Shown piece after piece: positions 1 through 6,335 of a stretch of 13,432 bases of DNA (position 1 is the first letter of the stretch; every line of letters starts with the position of its first letter). The stretch lies in the NCBI GenBank assembly GCA_041685145.1, contig JAWLGJ010000066.1, positions 1 through 13,432 of the forward strand, read 5' to 3'. The DNA comes from JAWLGJ01 sp041685145 (GTDB taxonomy: Bacteria; Pseudomonadota; Alphaproteobacteria; Rhodospirillales; Magnetospirillaceae). The notes beneath the pieces were generated by a model. That model saw only the letters and a program-made list of their open reading frames with translations. It made no database searches and was not told the origin of the DNA. The translations under genes and the position numbers were made by a program.

Positions 1-125
1 ATGCACAAGCATACGAAAAAGCCCCATACAAGGAGCCCTCCGCCGCCTGCGCATCCCTTCCCGATTCACTATGTCAAACAGCAGCCCGCCAAAAGCCAAT
101 CCAAACCAGCCCCCAGCGGAGGACC

Positions 126-139
126 GGGCTTATAAGCCC
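126..139. repeat. Perfect 14-bp palindrome GGGCTTATAAGCCC
   Basis: The sequence GGGCTTATAAGCCC reads the same on both strands with no spacer. A short perfect palindrome with an AT core and GC arms is the typical shape of a dimeric-regulator operator. It could equally be chance in GC-rich DNA. No promoter or gene can be tied to it here, so its role is unknown. Confidence 0.5.
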
Positions 140-388
140 CATCCAAAACCATGTCAACCAGCTTTTTCCAAAGCCGCCTCCCCTCCACCGGAACACCGCC
201 CACCCACACCGCGAGGGCGTGGTCAGGGCGCCGTCGATGGAAAAGAGGGCCCGGGAAGACCCCAAGGGGCCCCAGGCGCGGACAGGGGTGGAATATAGCC
301 CAACCGGCCGCGCGCTGCAAGGGGGCGTCGGCCGCGAATTCGGTCGGAGGGCCGGCCGCGGCGGCGTCGAGGTATAACTTGCGGGGAA

Positions 389-407
389 ACCCTTATGCGG
401 CAAGGGT
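389..407. repeat. Small inverted repeat (6-bp stem, 7-nt loop)
   Basis: ACCCTT at 389-394 is complementary to AAGGGT at 402-407 across the loop ATGCGGC. It lies in the AT-richer patch and is followed by two further small inverted repeats: CAAAATTTTG at 425-434 and ACGAA-GT-TTCGT at 447-458. There is no T-run after it, so it is not a terminator. Function unknown. Confidence 0.4.
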
Positions 408-439
408 AAGGCGAAAGAATAGCTCAAAATTTTGGTGAC

Positions 440-600
440 TCTGGCAACGAAGTTTCGTATCTTGGCGCAGCAACAAGAAGGGGCCTCAGCGTCCGAGTGA
501 CGCGGCTCAAGTTCAGGGAGGTACGGCACCGGAACCGCCACGCGAATGGCAGACCGGGTGACGAACAAAATGGCAAGGCCCGCGGGTCTTGCCATTTTTT
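440..600 (+). ncRNA. Candidate small RNA ending at a strong terminator (hypothetical)
   Basis: The best intrinsic terminator in the window (567-600) has its longest T-tract on the plus strand, yet no plus-strand gene precedes it. The sequence just upstream can fold on that strand. GCGTC (489-493) pairs with GACGC (499-503). CACCGG (527-532) pairs with CCGGGTG (554-560, one bulged G), enclosing GCCA (537-540) pairing with TGGC (547-550). Together this suggests an untranslated RNA of very roughly 100 to 160 nt. The 5' end is a guess because no good promoter is visible, and I do not recognise an RNA family. GC-rich DNA folds easily by chance, so this is inference. Confidence 0.25.
567..600. terminator. 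Bidirectional Rho-independent terminator
   Basis: AAAATGGCAAG (567-577) and CTTGCCATTTT (588-598) form a perfect 11-bp stem. A GC-rich apex between them can extend the pairing. On the plus strand the hairpin is followed by an uninterrupted run of six T (595-600), a strong terminator. Read on the minus strand the stem ends in TTTTGTT, a weaker but usable tract. That would end the long minus-strand transcript about 34 nt after the tag stop codon. The element sits between tag and the non-coding left end, so it probably serves tag, and possibly also a plus-strand RNA. Confidence 0.85.
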
Positions 601-633
601 AATGGCCGTGGCTTTTCGGGCGCGGGGCGGGCG

Positions 634-1185
634 TCAACCGGCGCCGGCGTCCGCCGCCACCCACGCCGGGCGCAGGGCGAGCAGCCGCCGGTGCACCGGG
701 CAGTCCTCGCGGTGGGCGCCGGGCAGATAGCCGATGCTCATCAAGAACTCCCCCACCACCTCCGGCCCCATGAAGGTGAAGGTGCTCCGGAACAGGCGCA
801 GCCAGTCCGCTCGCGGGCGCGGATGGTGCGCGGCGATCCAGGCGGCGAAGGAGCCGTGCCCGCGGCGCAGCGCCTCCAGCCGGCGGGCGTTTTCGATCAC
901 CGCGGCGATCTTGCGGCGGTTGCGGATGATCGCCGCGTCGTCCAGCAGCCGCGCCACGTCGCCGTCGTCGAAGGCCGCGACGGCGGCGGGGTCGAAGCCG
1001 GCGAAAGCCGCCGTCAGGCCGGCGCGCTTCTTGAGCACGATTTCCCAGGACAGGCCGGCCTGGAAGATCTCCAGGGCCAGGCGTTCGAACAGCACCGTGT
1101 CGTCGGCGACCGGGAAGCCATATTCCTCGTCGTGATAGGGGCCGTGCACGGGGTGGCCGGGGGCGACGTCGCAATACCAGCTCAT
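634..1185 (-). CDS. tag: DNA-3-methyladenine glycosylase I
   Basis: This 183-residue protein is a base-excision repair glycosylase of the Tag family, which removes 3-methyladenine from alkylated DNA in the cytoplasm. Visible family marks are the N-terminal CDVAPGHPVHGPYHDEEYG with Cys5 and His18, LEIFQAGLSW (Glu39, Trp47; base-recognition residues in E. coli Tag), IIRNRRKI at 86-93, and His158-x3-Cys162. The last pair with Cys5 and His18 reproduces the family's Cys/His/His/Cys zinc site. Length is near the usual 185-195. The ATG start lies 49 nt after mce and has no good Shine-Dalgarno. An in-frame GTG at 1212 is an alternative, but ATG fits the family N-terminus better. It is the last gene before the terminator at 567-600 and may be read through from the upstream operon. 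Confidence 0.93.
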   Translation of the reverse strand: MSWYCDVAPGHPVHGPYHDEEYGFPVADDTVLFERLALEIFQAGLSWEIVLKKRAGLTAAFAGFDPAAVAAFDDGDVARLLDDAAIIRNRRKIAAVIENARRLEALRRGHGSFAAWIAAHHPRPRADWLRLFRSTFTFMGPEVVGEFLMSIGYLPGAHREDCPVHRRLLALRPAWVAADAGAG

Positions 1186-1234
1186 CGCCGGGCCGCCGCC
1201 GTTGCGGGACACCCGGCGTCGGGGAAGGCCGCCA

Positions 1235-1639
1235 TCACGCCTGCTCCAGTTCCACCAGGGTGCCGCAGAAGTCCTTGGGGTGCAGGAAGAGCACGGGCTT
1301 GCCGTGGGCGCCGATCCGGGGCTCGCCGTCGCCCAGCACCCGCGCCCCCTGGGCGATGAGGCGGTCCCGCGCGGCGTGGATGTCGGCGACCTCGTAGCAG
1401 ACGTGATGGATGCCGCCGGCGGGGTTCTTGGCCAGGAAGGCGCTGATCGGCGAGGACTCCCCCAACGGGTGCAGCAGCTCGATCTTGGTGTTGGGCAGTT
1501 CGACGAAGACCACGGTGACGCCGTGATCGGGCTCGTCCTGGGGTGCCGAGACCGTGGCGCCCAGGGTTTCGCGGTAGGTTTCCGCCGCCGCCGCGAGGTC
1601 CGGCACCGCGATGGCGACATGATTCAGGCGTCCGATCAT
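1235..1639 (-). CDS. mce: Methylmalonyl-CoA epimerase
   Basis: This 134-residue protein of the vicinal-oxygen-chelate (glyoxalase-like) fold interconverts (2S)- and (2R)-methylmalonyl-CoA. The step links propionyl-CoA carboxylase to methylmalonyl-CoA mutase. It opens with MIGRLNHVAIAVPDL, typical of the family. Likely metal ligands are His7, His78 or His79 (in GGIHHVCYEV) and Glu130 (in FCGTLVELE). Glu47 (in VVFVEL) is a candidate acid/base residue. An in-frame GTG three codons upstream (1648) would add MRP, but AGGAG lies only 3 nt from it, so I prefer the ATG at 1639. It starts 34 nt after the rnj stop. Its partners, the carboxylase and mutase, are not in this window. Confidence 0.93.
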   Translation of the reverse strand: MIGRLNHVAIAVPDLAAAAETYRETLGATVSAPQDEPDHGVTVVFVELPNTKIELLHPLGESSPISAFLAKNPAGGIHHVCYEVADIHAARDRLIAQGARVLGDGEPRIGAHGKPVLFLHPKDFCGTLVELEQA

Positions 1640-1673
1640 CGGCCTCACTCTCTCCTGCCTTGCTTGCTGTCGT

Positions 1674-3362
1674 CTACACCTTGACCAGGTGCACGTCGGT
1701 CACCGGCTTGCGGCCGTGGGTGGCGTTGAGGGTGCGGCGCACCGCCAGCCGCGCCGCCTCGCGCAGATGGGTGTCGCTGCGCCGGTGGTCGCGGGGCAGC
1801 TTTTCCACCGCCTCGCGCACCGCCGCCACCACCAGGTCGTGCTCGGCCTTTTCCTCCTCGGCGTCGAGGATGCCCTGGGCGGAGAACTGCGGCTCGCCGA
1901 CCAGGCGGCCGTCGCCGTCGACCACCACCGTCACCGTCGCCGAGCCGGTGAAGAAGATGCGCTTGCGCCGGCGCATCAGCTCCGAGTCCAGCGGCACCAG
2001 CCGCGGCCCGTCGACGGCCAGCCGGCCGTTGCGCACCTGGGCGACGACCTCGGCCCGCCCCGGCGCCAGGCGCACCGCCTCGCCGTTCTCCGCCACCACC
2101 GCCTGCGCCACCTGGCACTGGCGGGCAAGGCGGGCGTGCTCGACGAGATGCCGCGCCTCGCCGTGCACGGGAATGGCGATGCTCGGCCGCACGAGCTGGT
2201 ACATCCGCGTCAGTTCCTCGCGCCCCGGATGGCCGGAAACGTGAATGTCGGGATGGTCGTGGGCGGTGACGATCTCGACGCCCAGGCGCACCAGCTTGTT
2301 GTGCAGGGCGTTGATGGCGCGTTCGTTGCCGGGAATGATGCGGGACGAGAAGATCACCGTGTCGCCCTTGCCCAACAGCACATGCGGGTGCTGGTCGTCG
2401 GCGATGCGGTTCAGCGCCGCGCGCGGCTCGCCCTGGCTGCCGGTGCAGACATAAAGCACCTTGTCGTCGGGAAGGTAGGCGGCGTCCTGGTCGCGCAGGA
2501 AGGGCGGCGTGTCGGCGAGATAGCCGTTGGCGCGCGCCGCCTCGTTGATGCGCCACAGCGAGCGCCCCACCAGGGCGACGTGCCGGTCGTGGGCGGCGGC
2601 GGCGGCGGCGATGCTTTCCAGGCGCGCCACGTTGGAGGCAAAGCACGCCACGGCGATCTTGCCGTCATAGTCGCCGATCAGCCGCGTCAGCGCCGCGCGC
2701 ACATCCGCCTCGGAGCCCGGCGGGCCGGGCTGGAAGACATTGGTGGAATCGCCCACCAGCGCCAGCACCCCCTCTTCGCCCAGGCTCCGCAGCGCCGCCT
2801 CGTCGGCGGAGTCGCCGATCAGCGGCCGGGGGTCGAACTTCCAGTCGCCGGTGTGCAGCACCGTCCCCGCCGGCGTGCGGATGGCCAGGGCATTGGGCTC
2901 GGGAATGGAATGGGTCAGGGTGATCAGTTCGATCTCGAAGGGGGCCAGGTCGATGCGGCCCTTCAGCGGCACCACCGTCAGCGGCACCGCGTCCTGCAGC
3001 CCGGTCTCGCGCAGCTTGGCCGTCAGCAGCGAGGCGGCGAAGGGCGTGGCGTAGACGGGGCAGCGCAGCCGCTGCCACAGATACTGCACGGCCCCCAGAT
3101 GGTCCTCGTGGCCGTGGGTAAGCACCAGCCCCACCAGATCCTGGCGCCGTTCCTCGATGAAGGTCGCGTCGGGCATGAAGACGTCGATATTGGGCATGGC
3201 GTCGTCGCCGAACGACACCCCCAGATCGACCATCAGCCATTTGCCGCCATAGCCGTAGAGGTTGAGGTTCATGCCGATCTCGCCGGCACCGCCGAGCGGC
3301 AGGAACAGCAACTCGCCGGCGGCGGGGCTCAGGACGTCGTGGCCGTCGGGCTTATCGGGCAT
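1674..3362 (-). CDS. rnj: Ribonuclease J
   Basis: This 562-residue cytoplasmic RNase of the metallo-beta-lactamase/beta-CASP family acts in RNA maturation and decay, with 5'-to-3' exonuclease and endonuclease activities known in the family. The N-terminal metallo-beta-lactamase part carries the zinc motif HGHEDH (83-88), His151 in THSIPE and Asp173 in TGDWKFD. GDSTNV follows at 204-209. The beta-CASP region shows CTGSQGEP (306-313), SGHPG (376-380) and PVHGE (398-402). A C-terminal domain runs from about 460. A run of six alanines at 252-257 is coded by a GGC/GCC repeat. Length matches bacterial RNase J (about 555-560). The ATG overlaps the end of coaX by 11 bp, implying translational coupling. 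GGAG stands about 13 nt upstream. Confidence 0.96.
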   Translation of the reverse strand: MPDKPDGHDVLSPAAGELLFLPLGGAGEIGMNLNLYGYGGKWLMVDLGVSFGDDAMPNIDVFMPDATFIEERRQDLVGLVLTHGHEDHLGAVQYLWQRLRCPVYATPFAASLLTAKLRETGLQDAVPLTVVPLKGRIDLAPFEIELITLTHSIPEPNALAIRTPAGTVLHTGDWKFDPRPLIGDSADEAALRSLGEEGVLALVGDSTNVFQPGPPGSEADVRAALTRLIGDYDGKIAVACFASNVARLESIAAAAAAHDRHVALVGRSLWRINEAARANGYLADTPPFLRDQDAAYLPDDKVLYVCTGSQGEPRAALNRIADDQHPHVLLGKGDTVIFSSRIIPGNERAINALHNKLVRLGVEIVTAHDHPDIHVSGHPGREELTRMYQLVRPSIAIPVHGEARHLVEHARLARQCQVAQAVVAENGEAVRLAPGRAEVVAQVRNGRLAVDGPRLVPLDSELMRRRKRIFFTGSATVTVVVDGDGRLVGEPQFSAQGILDAEEEKAEHDLVVAAVREAVEKLPRDHRRSDTHLREAARLAVRRTLNATHGRKPVTDVHLVKV

Positions 3363-4122
3363 TGCGTCTGTGTATCTCCAGAAGTCCCCGCAGGGTCAGA
3401 TCCTCGGTCAGGTGGTCGATCACCGGCGTCGCCTCCTTGAACAGCGGCGCCAGGCCGCCGGTCGCCAGCACGGTCATGGCGGCGCCGAACTCGTCCTTGA
3501 TGCGGGCCACCAAGCCCTCGATGAGGCCGACATAGCCCCAGAACACTCCCGACTGCATCGCCGGCACCGTCGCCTTGCCGATCACGGCGCGCGGGCGGGC
3601 CACCGCCACCCGCGGCAGCTTCGCCGCCGCCATGTGCAGCGCCTCCAGCGACAGGTTGATGCCCGGCGCGATGGCGCCGCCGCAATAATTGCCGTCGCCG
3701 TCGACGACGTCGAAGGTGGTGGCGGTGCCGAAGTCGATGATGATCAGCGGCCCGCGATAGAATTTGTGGGCCGCGACGGCGTTCACCAGCCGGTCGGCGC
3801 CGACCTCCTCGGGGCGGTCGAGCCGCACCTCCAGGCCCAGGTCGACCCCCTCGTCGCCGACCACCAGCGGCTCGCAGCCGAAATAGCGCCGGCACAGGGT
3901 CTTGAGCTGGAACACCATCGCCGGCACCACCGAGGCGACGATGGCGGCGTCGATGTCCTCGCGCCGCAGCCCGGCGATGGTCATGAGCTGCATCAGCCAG
4001 ACGCCGAGTTCGTCGGCGGTGCGGTCGGTGTTGGCCGAGGAGCGCCATTCGCCGCGCACCGTCTCGCCGTCGAAAACCGCGAAGACGATATTGGTGTTGC
4101 CGGAGTCGATTGCCAGAAGCAT
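3352..4122 (-). CDS. coaX: Type III pantothenate kinase
   Basis: This 256-residue protein of the ASKHA (acetate/sugar kinase) fold phosphorylates pantothenate to 4'-phosphopantothenate, the first step of coenzyme A synthesis. Visible motifs are the phosphate-binding DSGNTN at 6-11, GADR at 108-111, DFGTATT at 130-136, GGAIAPG at 148-154, and TGGLA at 221-225 with DLTLRGL near the C-terminus. All are expected for CoaX rather than the unrelated CoaA. Length is normal. The ATG has an AGGA about 10 nt upstream and starts 18 nt after birA. Its end overlaps rnj by 11 bp and the stop is TAA. The birA-coaX-rnj neighbourhood downstream of nuoN is common in alphaproteobacteria, which supports the call. 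Confidence 0.96.
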   Translation of the reverse strand: MLLAIDSGNTNIVFAVFDGETVRGEWRSSANTDRTADELGVWLMQLMTIAGLRREDIDAAIVASVVPAMVFQLKTLCRRYFGCEPLVVGDEGVDLGLEVRLDRPEEVGADRLVNAVAAHKFYRGPLIIIDFGTATTFDVVDGDGNYCGGAIAPGINLSLEALHMAAAKLPRVAVARPRAVIGKATVPAMQSGVFWGYVGLIEGLVARIKDEFGAAMTVLATGGLAPLFKEATPVIDHLTEDLTLRGLLEIHRRNAR

Positions 4123-4140
4123 CGCGACCGTTCCTGTCCG

Positions 4141-4881
4141 TCAGGCGCCGGGAAAGAAGACCTCGCCGGCCAGCACGCGCCGGCGCTCGCCGCCGTCTTG
4201 ATCCAGCAACATGGCGCCGTCGGCGTCAAGGTCCGCGAAGATGCCGCGCAACTCCCGCCCCTCGCCAAGGCGCACCGTCACCGGCGCGCCCAGCCCGTGC
4301 GCGCGGTGCAGCCAGGCGGCGCGCACGGGCGCCAGCCCGGCGCCGTCCCAGGTGTCGTACCAGGTGGCGAAGCGGTCGACGAAGGCGGCCAGCACCTCCG
4401 CCGGCTCGGCGGCGCTGCCCTCGGCGCGCAGGCAGGTGGCGGGAAAGGAGGTGTGGTGGGGGCGCACGCCGACATCAACGCCGACGCCCAGCACCACGGC
4501 GCCCTCGCCGGCGCTTTCCAGCAGCAGGCCGGCAATCTTGCGGCCGTTGCACAACACGTCGTTGGGCCATTTGCAGCCGAAGGCGGCGCGCGGCGCCAGC
4601 GTTTCCAGCGCCTCGGCCAGCGCCACCGCGGCGACGAAGCCGACCTGCGCCGCCTGCACCGGCGGGCGATCGGTGCGCAGCAGGATCGAACAGTGCAGGT
4701 TGCCCGGCGGGCTGTGCCAGCCGCGCCCGCGGCGGCCGCGCCCGGCGGTCTGCTGGCGCGCCCAGACGACGGTGCCGTGGGGCGCGCCGGCGGCGGCGCG
4801 GCGGGCCGCCTCGTCGTTGGTGCTGTCGACGGAGTCGAGGGTGGCGAGGCTGTAGGGCGACGGCAGCGCCGGCGTCGTCAT
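4141..4881 (-). CDS. birA: Biotin-[acetyl-CoA-carboxylase] ligase, without HTH domain
   Basis: This 246-residue class I biotin-protein ligase makes biotinyl-AMP and attaches biotin to the carrier lysine of carboxylases, such as acetyl-CoA and propionyl-CoA carboxylase. The substrate-binding loop GRGRRGRGWHSPPGNL is at 47-62, KWPND at 104-108, KIAGLLLE at 115-122 and GVGVDVGV at 132-139. A small C-terminal domain covers roughly 195-246. The protein starts directly with the catalytic domain (STNDEA at 20-25), so the helix-turn-helix repressor domain of E. coli BirA is absent. It should therefore be an enzyme only, not a biotin-operon repressor. The ATG overlaps the nuoN stop (ATGA), a classic coupled junction. 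Confidence 0.95.
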   Translation of the reverse strand: MTTPALPSPYSLATLDSVDSTNDEAARRAAAGAPHGTVVWARQQTAGRGRRGRGWHSPPGNLHCSILLRTDRPPVQAAQVGFVAAVALAEALETLAPRAAFGCKWPNDVLCNGRKIAGLLLESAGEGAVVLGVGVDVGVRPHHTSFPATCLRAEGSAAEPAEVLAAFVDRFATWYDTWDGAGLAPVRAAWLHRAHGLGAPVTVRLGEGRELRGIFADLDADGAMLLDQDGGERRRVLAGEVFFPGA

Positions 4882-6314
4882 CCCGCCCCGACCAGCGAGG
4901 CGGCCGCCGCCCCGGCGCTGGCGACCAGCGGCGCCGGCACCACCGTCAGCGCCACGATCACCACCGCCGCCACCGTCATCACCGTCGCCAGACCGCGGCC
5001 GATGGGGCGGTCGAAGGCTTCGACGGGATCGTCGAAATACATCACCTTGACGATGCGGATGTAGTAGAAGGCGGCCACGACGCTGGTCAGCACGCCGACC
5101 ACCGCCAGCCCGATCAGCCCGGCCTCGATGGCGGCCATGAAGATGTAGAACTTGCCCCAGAAGCCCGCCAGCGGGGGGATGCCGGCCATCGAGAACATGA
5201 ACAGCGCCATCGCCAGGGCCATCATGGGATGGGTCCGCGACAGCCCGCCCAGGTCGGCGATGTTCTCGACCATCTGGCCCTTGTGGCGCATGGCCAGGAT
5301 GACGGCGAAGGTGCCGACATTCATGAACAGATAGATGGCCAGATAGATCAGGATGCCGCGCACGCCGACGACGTCGCCCACCGTCAGGCCGATCAGCGCA
5401 TAGCCGACATGGCCGATGGAGCTGTAGGCCATCAGGCGCTTGATGTTGGTCTGGCCGATGGCCGCGAAGGCGCCGACGATCATCGAGCCGATCGAGATCA
5501 GCCACACCACCTGGCCCCACTCCGCGGCCAGGGCGCCGAAGGGCCCCGTCAGCACGCGCACCAGCAGGGCCAGCGCCGCGATCTTGGGCGCGACGGCGAA
5601 GAAGGCGGTCACCGGCGTCGGCGCGCCCTCGTAGACGTCGGGGGTCCACATGTGGAAGGGCACCGCCGAGACCTTGAAGGCCAGGCCGGCGAGGATGAAC
5701 ACTAGGCCGACGACGACGCCGGTATGCGCCGGGCCGGCCCCCACGGCCTCGGCCAGCGGCGCGAAGCTGGTGGTGCCGGCGAAGCCGTAGACCAGCGAGG
5801 CGCCGTAGAGCAGCAGGCCCGACGCCAGCGCCCCCAGCACGAAATACTTCAGCCCCGCCTCGGAGCCGCGCGCCGAATCGCGCTGATAGGCGGCCAGCAC
5901 ATACAGCGACAGGCTTTGCAGTTCCAGGCCGAGGTAAAGCGCGATGAGGTCGTTGGCCGACACCATCATCAGCATCCCGAGGGTGGCGAACAGCATCACC
6001 ACCGGGTACTCGAAGCGCTCCAGCTTCTCGCGCTCCAGGAAGCCCATCGACATCACCACCGCCACCGCCGCCGCCAGCAGGATGAGGCTCTTGGTGAAGA
6101 CGGCGAAGACGTCGAGGATGAACATGCCGTTGAAGGTGACGACGGGGCCGGTGCCCAGGCCGGCCAGGACCAGGAAGGCCACCGCCATCACCGCGACGGC
6201 GTACCAGCCCATGCGGCGGATGCCGTCGTCGCGGGTGAAGGCGCCCAGCATCAGCAGCGCCATCGCGCCGATGGCCAGGATCAACTCGGGCAGGGCGGGA
6301 ACGAGGTTTGGCAT
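4878..6314 (-). CDS. nuoN: NADH-quinone oxidoreductase subunit N
   Basis: This 478-residue polytopic inner-membrane protein is one of the three antiporter-like proton-pumping subunits of complex I, and sits next to NuoK. Family marks are LYLGLELQSLSLYVL with Glu131, LAFKVSAVPFHMWTPD with Lys214, VAPKIAALAL with Lys244, NIKRLMAYSSIGHVGYAL at 290-307, and GIPPLAGFWGKFYIF with Lys388. The Glu and Lys residues form the charged axis for proton transfer in the membrane. Length is normal (E. coli 485). The ATG lies 18 nt after nuoM, with GGGAG 9 nt upstream. Its stop overlaps birA by 4 bp, tying complex I to the downstream metabolic genes. Confidence 0.97.
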   Translation of the reverse strand: MPNLVPALPELILAIGAMALLMLGAFTRDDGIRRMGWYAVAVMAVAFLVLAGLGTGPVVTFNGMFILDVFAVFTKSLILLAAAVAVVMSMGFLEREKLERFEYPVVMLFATLGMLMMVSANDLIALYLGLELQSLSLYVLAAYQRDSARGSEAGLKYFVLGALASGLLLYGASLVYGFAGTTSFAPLAEAVGAGPAHTGVVVGLVFILAGLAFKVSAVPFHMWTPDVYEGAPTPVTAFFAVAPKIAALALLVRVLTGPFGALAAEWGQVVWLISIGSMIVGAFAAIGQTNIKRLMAYSSIGHVGYALIGLTVGDVVGVRGILIYLAIYLFMNVGTFAVILAMRHKGQMVENIADLGGLSRTHPMMALAMALFMFSMAGIPPLAGFWGKFYIFMAAIEAGLIGLAVVGVLTSVVAAFYYIRIVKVMYFDDPVEAFDRPIGRGLATVMTVAAVVIVALTVVPAPLVASAGAAAASLVGAG

Positions 6315-6335
6315 CGCGTCAGGCTCCCGTCATCA
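6312..6335 (-). promoter_or_regulatory. nuoM-nuoN junction with Shine-Dalgarno and a four-codon minicistron
   Basis: The nuoM stop TGA (6335-6333) overlaps an ATG (6333-6331) that opens a minicistron ATG-ACG-GGA-GCC-TGA. This ends at 6319, only 4 nt before the nuoN ATG (6314). GGGAG at 6328-6324 lies inside it and sits 9 nt from the nuoN start, so it is the likely nuoN ribosome binding site. Whether ribosomes use the minicistron is unknown. It may simply be chance. Confidence 0.4.

Larger units (their letters stand above)
1..566. other. Non-coding region at the left edge
   Basis: I find no convincing protein gene in this stretch. The open frames crossing it are short, rich in Pro, Arg and Ala, resemble no family I know and lack good ribosome binding sites. 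It contains a perfect palindrome (126-139), GC-rich self-complementary patches around 245-272 and 330-365, a relatively AT-rich patch at about 370-465 with small inverted repeats, and foldable sequence from about 480 up to the terminator at 567-600. I see no clear sigma-70 promoter: TATAAC at 373-378 and TATCTT at 458-463 resemble -10 boxes, but neither has a -35 element at the right distance. The left part may belong to the flank of a gene outside the window. Confidence 0.6.

Noticed and set aside
71..438. Two short plus-strand open frames (75 and 95 codons) in the left non-coding region
   Set aside because: The translations are rich in Pro, Arg and Gly with no family resemblance, they overlap each other in different frames, and neither has a credible ribosome binding site.
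2594..2612. Short GGC/GCC repeat in rnj as a possible microsatellite or contingency locus
   Set aside because: It codes an in-frame run of six alanines in the beta-CASP region. Such short triplet runs are common in GC-rich genes, and length changes would keep the frame.
1689..5064. Plus-strand open frames of 583 codons (1689-3440) and 600 codons (3262-5064) opposite rnj, coaX and birA
   Set aside because: They are shadows of conserved minus-strand genes, with low-complexity His/Gln/Arg/Gly/Ala content, no recognisable domain and no ribosome binding site.
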